From: an uncultured Aquimarina sp.
GTDB taxonomy: Bacteria > Bacteroidota > Bacteroidia > Flavobacteriales > Flavobacteriaceae
Length of the DNA: 64,000 nucleotides
Assembly (NCBI GenBank): GCA_947501475.1
Contig: CANMWA010000006.1
Span: 248,001-312,000 of the forward strand
Direction: 5' to 3'
Shown here: in pieces, positions 46,895 through 55,573 of the stretch
Numbering within the stretch: the first letter of the stretch is position 1
How the letters are laid out: each line of letters opens with the position of its first letter
Notes under the pieces: model-generated
The model's input: the letters and a program-made list of their open reading frames with translations, nothing else
The model's database searches: none
What the model was told of the DNA's origin: nothing
Made by a program: the position numbers and the translations under genes

Positions 46895-47596
46895 TTATTG
46901 TGTTCTAAAATTCCAAACCCGGCCAATGGCTACTCCTTGTTTATCATCTTTGGCAACAACCCTCCAGAAATAGGTTTTATTGGCTGATATCTGAACATTT
47001 AATGTTGTAACATCCAGATTTTCTGCTAATAATTGAGGAGGGTTGGACTCGCCAAAGTATACATCAAATAAAAGTGCATCACCATCACTATCTATGGCAT
47101 TCCAATCCAATAGTAAATTGTTTCCAGATACAGTTTCTTCTAAGGCAGGGCTTACTGCCGAAGAAATTGTAGGGATTGTATTTATACTTGCTTCTGGTTC
47201 TGTAATAAAAGTTTGAATCGTAGAATACGAGCTTTCATACCCCTTACTATTTAGAGCTTTTACCCTCCAGAAATAAGAGGTTCCCTGTTCTAGAGTAAAA
47301 GTAGCTTTAGGCTGGGCAGTTGTAGTGGTAAATACGAGTTGATTAAATGCTGCATCTGCAGCAATTTCTACCAGGTAACTAATTGTACCCAGAGTAACAG
47401 TAGTAGATGTAGTCCAATCAAATTCTAGATTAAAATTAGTACATACTAAATTGTTAGTTGGGTATATCAAACCGGGTGTAGTTGGTTCTACCCTAAAGTT
47501 ATTTAGTGGGTAACTTACTAATATACTTCCTTCTTCATCACTATTACAAGAACATAATAGTACTATGCTTAATATGGCTATATATATGTTTTTCAT
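46895..47596 (-). CDS. Fibronectin-III-like lipoprotein, module 2
   Basis: 233 residues with lipobox LCSC (Cys 17) and two FnIII-like sandwiches marked by SYFWRVKALN and KTYFWRVVAKDD. It is strongly similar to the product of 36081-36779 over the whole length (for example YPTNNLVCTNFNLEFDW). It follows the giant gene at 47678 by 81 bp, with a hairpin in the gap as in module 1. I infer a partner or anchor for the upstream exported protein. Confidence 0.75.
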   Translation of the reverse strand: MKNIYIAILSIVLLCSCNSDEEGSILVSYPLNNFRVEPTTPGLIYPTNNLVCTNFNLEFDWTTSTTVTLGTISYLVEIAADAAFNQLVFTTTTAQPKATFTLEQGTSYFWRVKALNSKGYESSYSTIQTFITEPEASINTIPTISSAVSPALEETVSGNNLLLDWNAIDSDGDALLFDVYFGESNPPQLLAENLDVTTLNVQISANKTYFWRVVAKDDKQGVAIGRVWNFRTQ

Positions 47597-47630
47597 GAAT
47601 ATGTAGTATTTGTTTTTTTAATAACTGTAT

Positions 47631-47669
47631 AGTTTCTCCCTTCACTTTAGAAAAGCAAAGGGAGAGACT
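47631..47669 (-). terminator. Hairpin between the second giant gene and its lipoprotein gene
   Basis: AGTTTCTCCCTT pairs with AAGGGAGAGACT (one wobble pair). No strong T-run follows on the minus strand, so partial read-through is plausible. Confidence 0.6.
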
Positions 47670-47677
47670 GCTCTATT

Positions 47678-50600
47678 TTATTGTTTTATAATTCTAAATG
47701 TTTTTGAAGTTCCCTGGTTAATGGTCACAAAGTATATTCCTGCAGGTAAAGTATGCATTGGTAATTCTACTGTATTACTTACAATATTATATACTCCAGA
47801 AGATATGGTCATTCCTAATGCATTATGAATTTCAATACTCACAGTAGCACTACCAGTAGTAGGGATGCTAAGGGTTACATTTGCACGTGTTGGATTAGGG
47901 TATACATCAATGTTTCCTAATTCGCCAATAGCCATTGTTAGTTTACCCTGGCAAGCTGCTTTACTAGAGAATACTTCTATTACTCCTGCATTTTTGGCAT
48001 CGACTACAAAATTATTGGTATTGTATTCGCCCACTACTTTGTTATCGATAGTAACAGTATATGGAGCCGTACCCGATTGGATATCAACAAGCACTTTGTT
48101 ATTGATAGTATCCATTGTTGTTTTGCCTTCTAGTACAGGAGCATCTTCGATCACAAACTCATAACATTTTTGGCAGTCTGCAATTCCTGCAAGGGCAATA
48201 CATAGTGGGTAGGTTCCTGGTATTAAATCAGGTATAACAAGATTAGTGTTAAAAGGATAAACTTCGCCATTAAGTGTTGCTATGTAATTAAGGCTTTCTA
48301 CTGCATCGATACTTAGAATACCATTGTTTTTATCAGCACAGGTCTCACTAGAGGCTTGAATCTGAAAATTAGTATCGGATAAATCATCTATTAAACAATC
48401 TCCAGTTATGCTTACTGTAGCGGTTTGTTGAGAAACATTTCCATTAACATCGGTAATGGTAAGTGTTACGATGTTGTCTCCAGTATTTTTGATGTTAAAC
48501 GTATTTGGAGAAACTACCATCGTATCGATTCCGCAATTATCAAAGATTCCACTTACAGGTACAAAAGCAACATAATCATTGGTAGCTCCCCAATTGGCTG
48601 CATTACGACCAGGAACGATAATAGCCGCTGTGCCATCAATATTTTCTAATCCTTGGGTTTTGTCATCTGCGGTTAGTGGAATATTAGTGGTATGGATTTC
48701 TATACGATTGGTTCCTTCAAATAGTTTTACTTGAGTTGTTGTAATATCATTATCATCATCAATGTGAGTAACGCTATCCCAATCCATAATCAAGATTCGA
48801 TTTGGTGCAGTTCCTATGGTCGTATATCTCATGGTTCCTCCGTCTTCAGGATTTATATCATTCCAATCAAAAGCGATTAGGTTGTTTGGTTCACTGGTAT
48901 CGGGTAACGTTTGTCCATTACAACATCCATCCTCTCCTTCATCAGAAAATGTGATAAAACCATTTGAGGAGATATAGAATTCTGTGTATCGGTCCCCATA
49001 GAAACCAAACTCAAACCCTATAGGTAATGCTGAAGTTAGTTCATCATCATCAAGCGTTACTTCGGTTCCCGTGGTACTAATATCTACACGATCAAATGTA
49101 CCCGTAGTTTCTATGGTATAGTCGCGAGCTATTGGGTCTACACCTATAACGTCTTGAGGAGTTACAGTAATAGTATCCTCAAAGTTTGCTAATGTAAGAG
49201 TGGCGTCTTTCGTATTAAGTAATGGGGCTCTGGTATCAACAACAGTCACATCATAACTACAAGATACGGTAGCTCCTGTGTTATCAAGAGTATCATAGGT
49301 ATACGTTGTAGTGCTTCCAACAGCTAATAGCGTTCCACTTGCGGGACCTGCGGTGATATTGCTAGCACATGGATAATTGTATGTAGCTCCACATGTGTCA
49401 GCATCACTTTCTAAGGTAAAATCAGATGGACACGAAGGTATGGTAATCGTAACCGTTGTTGTACATGTTACCCTATTTCTGCCATTATCAGAAACAGTTA
49501 CGGTTACTATATTATCTCCAATATCTGCACAGGTAAATGTACTTTTATCTAGACTGATATTAGTAGTACAATTATCTGTAGCACTCAAAACAATGTCATT
49601 ATCGGTGATGGTGGCGTTACCCGTAGCATCTAATTCTAAAGTAAAAGGCGCAACACATTGTACAACAGGATCAATGTTATCGTTAATGAACACAACTGGA
49701 TTACTAATACTTACATTGCCATTAACATCGGTTGCTGTAAGTATTAGTGAAATAGGTCTCCCAACATTACTACAGTCAAAATCTGTTCGGTTTAGCGTTA
49801 AACTTTGTAACCCGCAATCATCGGTTGCACTTGCGTTAAGATCTGCTAACGTGATTGAAACATTACTTGTGGCATCCAGATCAATGTTTACAAATGTATC
49901 ATTAGTAATAACAGGAGCAGATTCAACTATAACAACAGTTACATCAATAACAATGCTGTTATTTTGATCATCTGTAGCAGTGAGTTGTACGATATTATTA
50001 CCAATATCGGTACAATCAAAGTCAGTTTGACTTAAACTCAGGGTTACATTTACACAATTATCGGTAATGTTAAGTCCAAAGTCTTGTGGAGCAACAGTAA
50101 CATTACCTGTTTGATCTAAATTTGCTGTAATTGTTGTTGTAGCAGCTGGCGAAAGATCACCACGCACCCATACACGGTGTATAGTACTTTGTGTATTATT
50201 AGCAAAATCATCAACTTCCCAACGAGAACCTCCTGCACGAATTCCCCAATGATAATTCCCTGCAGTCCAAAACGGGAAATTGGTTAGTGCGAGATCCCCT
50301 TGATCTGCCCATTCATGATAAGCTTGAGCCGGAATATTAGCAGAATGGTTTGATAATACAGTATGATTTGATACTTCATTAATTCGATCAAAAGAAGCTG
50401 TTCCTGTTTTTACATAATTTAATACTCCTTGAAAGCTTGTCTTAAAGTTGATTACACGATTATGTCCCGTGGTTACTCCATAAAATCGCATTTCTTCAAA
50501 ATCAATAGCAGCTGCCAAAGCATTACCCATATGTCCCCAATTAGTGGTTCCGGCTTCATTATCGCCTAGGGTAGAAGATCCTAATAAAGGTAAATCGGTG

Positions 50601-50908
50601 TTTCGTACTGTTAGGTTAGAATTATCACCAGCTATATGTACATAATTCAAAATCATTAACCAGCCACCACCATCGGTATCATTATCTAATGCTCCTTGAA
50701 ACGTGCTACCGTTAAAATTGAAGTAGTACGTACCGCTAGGAACACTTCCTACTGTGGATTGTAATAAATTTCGAAAAGGTTTAGCAAGAGTTCCATCTCC
50801 TGCAGTTTCAATGACCGGGGGAGTGGTATCCTGTCCAGGTCCACATTGGGCTTGTGAGCTATAAATGCATAGAAAAAGGGCAAATAGCAATAGTAGTTGT
50901 TTTTTCAT
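47678..50908 (-). CDS. T9SS-secreted surface protein with fibrinogen-like and HYR-like domains
   Basis: 1076 residues. Signal peptide ends SSQAQ near 20. About 55-250 resembles a fibrinogen C-terminal (FReD) or related lectin-like domain: FQGALDNDTDGGGWLMILN then WGIRAGGSRWEV. Then come HYR/Ig-like repeats (about 255-560) with the recurring form TDDCGLQSLTLNRTDFDCSNVG. A domain with ISSNGFITFSDEG follows (about 570-770), then the cysteine module shared with the MBG protein (about 840-985). The T9SS sorting domain (about 990-1076) has VYPNPTRANVTL. Motif B lies 46 bp upstream of the start. Confidence 0.88.
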   Translation of the reverse strand: MKKQLLLLFALFLCIYSSQAQCGPGQDTTPPVIETAGDGTLAKPFRNLLQSTVGSVPSGTYYFNFNGSTFQGALDNDTDGGGWLMILNYVHIAGDNSNLTVRNTDLPLLGSSTLGDNEAGTTNWGHMGNALAAAIDFEEMRFYGVTTGHNRVINFKTSFQGVLNYVKTGTASFDRINEVSNHTVLSNHSANIPAQAYHEWADQGDLALTNFPFWTAGNYHWGIRAGGSRWEVDDFANNTQSTIHRVWVRGDLSPAATTTITANLDQTGNVTVAPQDFGLNITDNCVNVTLSLSQTDFDCTDIGNNIVQLTATDDQNNSIVIDVTVVIVESAPVITNDTFVNIDLDATSNVSITLADLNASATDDCGLQSLTLNRTDFDCSNVGRPISLILTATDVNGNVSISNPVVFINDNIDPVVQCVAPFTLELDATGNATITDNDIVLSATDNCTTNISLDKSTFTCADIGDNIVTVTVSDNGRNRVTCTTTVTITIPSCPSDFTLESDADTCGATYNYPCASNITAGPASGTLLAVGSTTTYTYDTLDNTGATVSCSYDVTVVDTRAPLLNTKDATLTLANFEDTITVTPQDVIGVDPIARDYTIETTGTFDRVDISTTGTEVTLDDDELTSALPIGFEFGFYGDRYTEFYISSNGFITFSDEGEDGCCNGQTLPDTSEPNNLIAFDWNDINPEDGGTMRYTTIGTAPNRILIMDWDSVTHIDDDNDITTTQVKLFEGTNRIEIHTTNIPLTADDKTQGLENIDGTAAIIVPGRNAANWGATNDYVAFVPVSGIFDNCGIDTMVVSPNTFNIKNTGDNIVTLTITDVNGNVSQQTATVSITGDCLIDDLSDTNFQIQASSETCADKNNGILSIDAVESLNYIATLNGEVYPFNTNLVIPDLIPGTYPLCIALAGIADCQKCYEFVIEDAPVLEGKTTMDTINNKVLVDIQSGTAPYTVTIDNKVVGEYNTNNFVVDAKNAGVIEVFSSKAACQGKLTMAIGELGNIDVYPNPTRANVTLSIPTTGSATVSIEIHNALGMTISSGVYNIVSNTVELPMHTLPAGIYFVTINQGTSKTFRIIKQ

Positions 50909-50954
50909 AATAAGGGGGGTATTAAAATTAATTGTTTAATGATTGTTTCGTATC

Positions 50955-50988
50955 TAATACAGTCAAGTTTCGGGATACCCTATTTTTA
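50955..50988 (-). promoter_or_regulatory. Bipartite promoter motif, copy B (TAAAAATAGGGTA-N12-ACTGTATTA)
   Basis: Minus strand, 46 bp before the start of the 1076-residue T9SS protein. Both boxes and the 12-bp spacer match copies A and C. Confidence 0.65.
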
Positions 50989-51179
50989 TTTTTAAATTTT
51001 TTAGAGTTTCGAAAAATTGATGAGAATCAGATTCGTAATTCATTCTTCGTTAGAAGGTAGAATGATCGTATGGTTTTTAGAAAAGTTGTAGGTTACATAT
51101 TGGGTGCTCATATAGGATAAAGTTTTGGGGGATAACAATGCAAAAATATACACAGATGTATACATATTGGTTAAAACCT

Positions 51180-51203
51180 ACCCCTACAAATACCCCTACA
51201 AAA
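51180..51203 (-). promoter_or_regulatory. Direct repeat ACCCCTACAAA, 12-bp period (upstream of second giant gene)
   Basis: Two units spaced 12 bp, 192 bp upstream of motif B; matches the pair at 44765-44788 at 23 of 24 positions. Confidence 0.5.
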
Positions 51204-51289
51204 ATTCAGAGATAAATGAAAAACAGCTATTTACAATGACAGTAAGAAAATAACGCCTATCGAAACGTTCTAACTTTATGTTTTTTTAA

Positions 51290-51297
51290 TAGCTTTG
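51290..51297 (+). promoter_or_regulatory. Sigma factor gene promoter, -7 element TAGCTTTG
   Basis: Exact TAnnTTTG match 24 bp before the ATG at 51322; suggests the sigma factor is made from the housekeeping promoter. Confidence 0.55.
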
Positions 51298-51321
51298 AAT
51301 ATTGATTAATTTCTTTTTCCC

Positions 51322-51843
51322 ATGCCCGACAAAAAACAATCTGTTTGTGAAGAAAAGAATTTTGATACCCTATTCAATACACATTTTGAATCGGCCAGAA
51401 ATTACTTATACTACAAGTGTGGAGATATACAACAAGCCGAGGATATTGTACAAGATGCTTTTGTGAAATTATGGAAACAATGCGCCGATATTATCTACGA
51501 AACGGCAAAATCCCTCATTTTTAAGATATGTAATAATGCATTACTTAATGAATTCGCGCACAAGAAAGTGGTATTGCGTTATGAATCTGCACCTCGAGAT
51601 GATAAAAACAACGAAAGCCCGGATTTTATAATGGAAACCGAAGAGTTTAGAATCAAGTTAGAACAAGCAATCTCGAAGTTGTCTGACAAAGAACGTGAAG
51701 TGTTTTTACTAAGTAGAATCGATAAAAAAACATATAAAGAGATCGCCGAGATTACTAATATTACTGTAAAAGCGGTAGAAAGACGTATGAGTAATGCTTT
51801 TATTAACCTTAGAAAACTATTAGGTGAAGATTTTAAAGTTTAA
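51322..51843 (+). CDS. ECF RNA polymerase sigma factor (Bacteroidota type)
   Basis: 173 residues. Region 2 is visible at about 12-50 (NTHFESARNYLYYKCGDIQQAEDIVQDAFVKLW), with the -10 recognition helix in DIVQDAFVKLW. Region 4 is at about 115-168 (LSDKEREVFLLSRIDKKTYKEIAEITNITVKAVERR). It is followed by fecR and an STN-type TonB receptor, the standard cell-surface signalling cassette. The sequence following its stop is motif C, which matches sites upstream of both giant T9SS genes. I infer that this sigma factor recognises the motif. Confidence 0.92.
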   Translation: MPDKKQSVCEEKNFDTLFNTHFESARNYLYYKCGDIQQAEDIVQDAFVKLWKQCADIIYETAKSLIFKICNNALLNEFAHKKVVLRYESAPRDDKNNESPDFIMETEEFRIKLEQAISKLSDKEREVFLLSRIDKKTYKEIAEITNITVKAVERRMSNAFINLRKLLGEDFKV

Positions 51844-51874
51844 AAATAGGGTAATTTATTGTTTAGCTGTATTA
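51841..51874 (+). promoter_or_regulatory. Bipartite promoter motif, copy C (TAAAAATAGGGTA-N12-GCTGTATTA)
   Basis: Plus strand. Begins in the stop codon of the sigma factor gene and lies 80 bp before fecR. Matches copies A and B in both boxes and spacing, and would make fecR and the receptor gene autoregulated. Confidence 0.65.
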
Positions 51875-51954
51875 TAGATATAGAGGTGAAAATGATGAGG
51901 ATTAAAAGAATATGAACATGTATTACCGAAAGTAAAAAACACTTTCTTACTATT

Positions 51955-52860
51955 ATGGAAAAGTACGAATCAGATGAAACATATATAGCACGATGGGTTG
52001 CCGGAGAGTTGAGCGAAGAAGAATTATCTGAGTTCAAAAAATCAGAAGCATACAAAGAATTCAATCGAATCAATAGGGTGGCTCAAAACTTTAAAGCACC
52101 TCCTGTGCATACTCGTGATGCTTTGATTAAAACCAAAGAACAAATTACCTTTGGAAAGAAACAAAAAATAACCAATACTGCCTGGCTTTCTATTGCAGCT
52201 TCAATTGTAATTATATTAGGAGTATTCGGGTTGTTTACTTCAACTAAAAGCTACACAACTGGTTTTGGAGAACAACTTGCGGTTACTTTACCCGATGGAT
52301 CTAAAATACGACTTAATGCCGATTCAGAATTAAAACATAAACGTTTCTTTTGGGCGAATAATCGTGATGTAAACTTAACAGGAGAAGCCTATTTTGAAGT
52401 TGAAAAAGGAGGCGATTTTGTCGTGAAAACTTCACAAGGTGAAATATCTGTTTTAGGAACCAAATTCAATATTAAAACAAGAGGCGAAGCTTTTGAAGTG
52501 AACTGCTTCGAGGGAGCCGTTCGGTTTGATAAACTAAACTCAGATGAATATCATATTTTAAAAGAAAACGATAAGATTAGTTTCTCCAACAAAGAGATCG
52601 TTAATGAAAAAACCAAGGAAGAGCAACCCAACTGGATGAAAGGGATTAGCGTGTTTAAAGAAAGACCCTTACAAGAGGTTTTGGATGAAATCCGAGTTCA
52701 ATATAATGTTACGTTTCAGAATAAAGGTATAGATGTGTCGAGATTATTTACAGGAAGTTTTTTACATAATAATTTAGAGAAAGCATTAAAATCTACATTA
52801 ACCCCTATGGGGATTTCGTATACGCTTTCTGAAGACAAAACTATCGTATATTTGCAATAA
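51955..52860 (+). CDS. FecR family anti-sigma factor
   Basis: 301 residues spanning the inner membrane. An N-terminal cytoplasmic anti-sigma helix region (YIARWVAGELSEEELSEF, about 10-27) precedes one membrane helix (about 74-97). The periplasmic FecR domain runs to about 215 (TLPDGSKIRLNADSELKH, GEAYFEVEKGGDFVVKT), and the C-terminal DUF4974 domain has TGSFLHNNLEKALKSTL. It should hold the ECF sigma factor inactive until the TonB receptor signals. It is 111 bp after the sigma gene, with motif C between, and 21 bp before the receptor gene. Confidence 0.92.
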   Translation: MEKYESDETYIARWVAGELSEEELSEFKKSEAYKEFNRINRVAQNFKAPPVHTRDALIKTKEQITFGKKQKITNTAWLSIAASIVIILGVFGLFTSTKSYTTGFGEQLAVTLPDGSKIRLNADSELKHKRFFWANNRDVNLTGEAYFEVEKGGDFVVKTSQGEISVLGTKFNIKTRGEAFEVNCFEGAVRFDKLNSDEYHILKENDKISFSNKEIVNEKTKEEQPNWMKGISVFKERPLQEVLDEIRVQYNVTFQNKGIDVSRLFTGSFLHNNLEKALKSTLTPMGISYTLSEDKTIVYLQ

Positions 52861-52881
52861 ACCAGCTTATTATATCTATTC

Positions 52882-55548
52882 ATGTACCAACGTCTAATGC
52901 TTATTGTAGCACTTTTTGTGTCTACACTATGTTATACCCAAGAAAAATTTGAGATTTCGTATACCAATACCCCTCTGAAAGAAGTACTAAGTGATATCGA
53001 ATCCAAAACAGAAATTCTTTTTTCTTACTCTCAAGAAGTTATTGCTTCAAAAATAATTACAATATCTCAACAGGAGATAGGTATTGATAATCTGTTACCC
53101 CTTTTGGCCACGCAGACTGATCTTATTTTTGAAAAAGTATCTTCTCAACAAGTAATTATTACACAAAGAAAAGTGATTTGTGGATATGTTGTAGATGCAA
53201 TTACCAAAGCAGTACTTCCTTATGTAACCGTAATTATCAATTCAGATTTGAATACTACCACAGATGATAATGGATATTTTGGTATTGAAGATACTAATTT
53301 TGCCACTGAAAATATACAACTGAGTTTTATTGGGTATGATGATAAAGAGGTAGAAATTAAGGCTGATGATCCTTGTCAAACGATAGCATTGGACCCATTA
53401 TCTTCTGCTCTTGATGAGGTCGTGGTATTAGGATATATTACCTCTGGGATTGATAGAAATAAAGATGGTTCGGTAGCACTCGATACAGAAAAATTAGGAA
53501 TTTTACCTGGTTTGGTAAGCCCCGATATAGCGCAAAGTATTCAATTAATCCCAGGTATCTCGACCTTAGATGAATCAGCGACAGGTATACAGATTCGTGG
53601 GGGATCACCCGATCAAAATTTGGTGTTGTATGATGATATCAAATTATTCAATACAGGGTATTTTTATGGTATGTTCTCACTATTTAATCCTTTTGCAACA
53701 AAAAAGGCTACCGTTTTCAGGTCTGGTACCAGTGCAAGTTATGGTGATCGCATTTCAGGTATTATTGATATCTCGAGTGGCGAAAGTATTCCTGAAAAAA
53801 CAGAAGGGGGGCTCGAAATAGATGGATTATCGGCAAATGGATATGTAAAGGTTCCTTTATCAGAAAAGATTGCGGTATATGCTTTTGCAAGAAGATCTTA
53901 TGCCGGTATTGTAGAAACGCCAACGTATAACAGTTATGCGGATAAAATTTTTACAAATTTTGGTGTGGCCCAGGATATCAATGGAAACGTACTTGAACTT
54001 GAAACCGATGATGACTTCAGTCGTGAAACGAGCAATAATGATTTTTCGTTTACCGATGTTAGTACCAAACTTGTTGTAAAGCCTAATGCCAAGAATAGTA
54101 TTTCTGTTAGTGGTTTGTATACCCGAAACCGTTTGGATTTTGATTTCACAGGAGGCGAAGAATTGGTTGTAGATTCTCTGATCACACAAAACAAGGGTTT
54201 TAGTGTAAATTGGAAACATAAAACAAGTGAAAAGCAACAAGAAAAATTAACGGCTTATTTCTCTGAATACAATTCTTTTTATCAAAACGATGAAATAAAG
54301 GATGAAACGGGTGATGGTATTTTGGACCTGGCAGAAATTAATATTCGTAAAAACGATATTTCGGATTTGGGTTTAAAATTTACTTCTACTTCTACCATTA
54401 AAGAAACACAAAAACTTACATTGGGATATGAACTTTCTTATACTGATCTAAATATAATTATAAGTAAAGAAAATCCCGTTGATGCCGAATTTGAAAGCTC
54501 TGGTCAAGATGATAGTAATCTTAAAAATGCTCTATTTGGGGAGTACACTTTCAATTTTAAAAATACTGGATTTATAAATGCTGGAGTTCGACTTTTACAT
54601 TATAGCTCTTTGGATGAATTTTTAATTGAACCACGTATTAATCTGGAATTTCCTTTAAATGATCGGTTCAGGATTAAAACTGCTGTCGAACAAAGAAATC
54701 AACCCATTTCTCAATTGGTAGAGTTTAATCATACCGAGTTGCGCTTAGAAAATGAACTATGGCGTTTATCCGACGATGAACAATTTCCTTTATTGAGTAG
54801 TAATCAAATTTCTGGAGGAGTATTATATCATTATAAAAATTTTAATATTGATGTTGATGCGTATTATAAAGAATTAGAAGGGTTGACTACGTTTACTAAC
54901 GGATTTAGTAATCCTCTTGAAAATTTAGAAGAAGGTGAAAGTACGATAAAAGGTTTAGATGTTTTATTGAAATACAGATGGGATAACTACAAAATATGGG
55001 GCGGTTATACCTATAATGATATTACGTTTCAATTCCCAAATTTACAAGACACTCCTTTTAAATTTCCGGGAAATAATGACATCACTCACTCATTTAGAAT
55101 TTCGAATACGTTGCAACTTGAAAAATGGCAATTCTCTCTAGGTTGGCAGTTTAGAACCGGAAAACCTATTACTCCTGTGAATAGTTATGAAATTCAAATT
55201 GATGCCGATGGCGAGAATGCCGGCGTAGTAGATTTTGGTGCTGTTAATAGCGACAAATTACCAGATTTTCACAGGTTGGATGCTTCTATATTGTATGATT
55301 TTAATATTAAAACAGGTAACAAAAAACTTAAAGCGCAGCTAGGACTATCATTCTTGAATATTTATGACAGAATAAAACCTTTAAATCTAATATATAAAGC
55401 AGAACGAAAACCTCTGGATGATGGCGGAATTGCTGTGCCTGGTACGGATGGGTCAACACCAGAAGAACTAGAGGTTATACTGGAGCAAGTAATTCAACGA
55501 TTTTCGCTTGGCTTTACGCCAAATGCGGTATTTAGAATATATTTTTAG
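52882..55548 (+). CDS. TonB-dependent receptor with STN signalling domain
   Basis: 888 residues. Signal peptide (about 1-20), then an STN domain (about 22-94; KFEISYTNTPLKEVLSDI, LLPLLATQTDLIFE) that contacts FecR. A carboxypeptidase-regulatory-like domain follows (about 97-170; GYVVDAITKAVLPYVTV). The plug lies near 200-300 (LIPGISTLDESATGIQIRGG). A long barrel ends in Phe (AVFRIYF). The STN domain is the mark of a transducing receptor; it is probably the signal input for the sigma/anti-sigma pair. The ligand is unknown. The missing SusD partner argues against polysaccharide uptake. Confidence 0.92.
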   Translation: MYQRLMLIVALFVSTLCYTQEKFEISYTNTPLKEVLSDIESKTEILFSYSQEVIASKIITISQQEIGIDNLLPLLATQTDLIFEKVSSQQVIITQRKVICGYVVDAITKAVLPYVTVIINSDLNTTTDDNGYFGIEDTNFATENIQLSFIGYDDKEVEIKADDPCQTIALDPLSSALDEVVVLGYITSGIDRNKDGSVALDTEKLGILPGLVSPDIAQSIQLIPGISTLDESATGIQIRGGSPDQNLVLYDDIKLFNTGYFYGMFSLFNPFATKKATVFRSGTSASYGDRISGIIDISSGESIPEKTEGGLEIDGLSANGYVKVPLSEKIAVYAFARRSYAGIVETPTYNSYADKIFTNFGVAQDINGNVLELETDDDFSRETSNNDFSFTDVSTKLVVKPNAKNSISVSGLYTRNRLDFDFTGGEELVVDSLITQNKGFSVNWKHKTSEKQQEKLTAYFSEYNSFYQNDEIKDETGDGILDLAEINIRKNDISDLGLKFTSTSTIKETQKLTLGYELSYTDLNIIISKENPVDAEFESSGQDDSNLKNALFGEYTFNFKNTGFINAGVRLLHYSSLDEFLIEPRINLEFPLNDRFRIKTAVEQRNQPISQLVEFNHTELRLENELWRLSDDEQFPLLSSNQISGGVLYHYKNFNIDVDAYYKELEGLTTFTNGFSNPLENLEEGESTIKGLDVLLKYRWDNYKIWGGYTYNDITFQFPNLQDTPFKFPGNNDITHSFRISNTLQLEKWQFSLGWQFRTGKPITPVNSYEIQIDADGENAGVVDFGAVNSDKLPDFHRLDASILYDFNIKTGNKKLKAQLGLSFLNIYDRIKPLNLIYKAERKPLDDGGIAVPGTDGSTPEELEVILEQVIQRFSLGFTPNAVFRIYF

Positions 55549-55573
55549 GTAAAAAATAAATAAAGCGATCTTT

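Larger units (their letters stand above)
50909..51321. other. 413-bp regulatory gap between divergent giant gene and sigma factor gene
   Basis: No gene seen. It holds promoter motif B (50955-50988, minus), the ACCCCTACAAA direct repeat (51180-51203) and the sigma factor promoter (51290-51297, plus). Confidence 0.5.

Noticed and set aside
51366..51374. TACCCTATT inside the sigma factor gene
   Set aside because: Inside coding sequence, without the second box or the A-run of the first; treated as coincidence.
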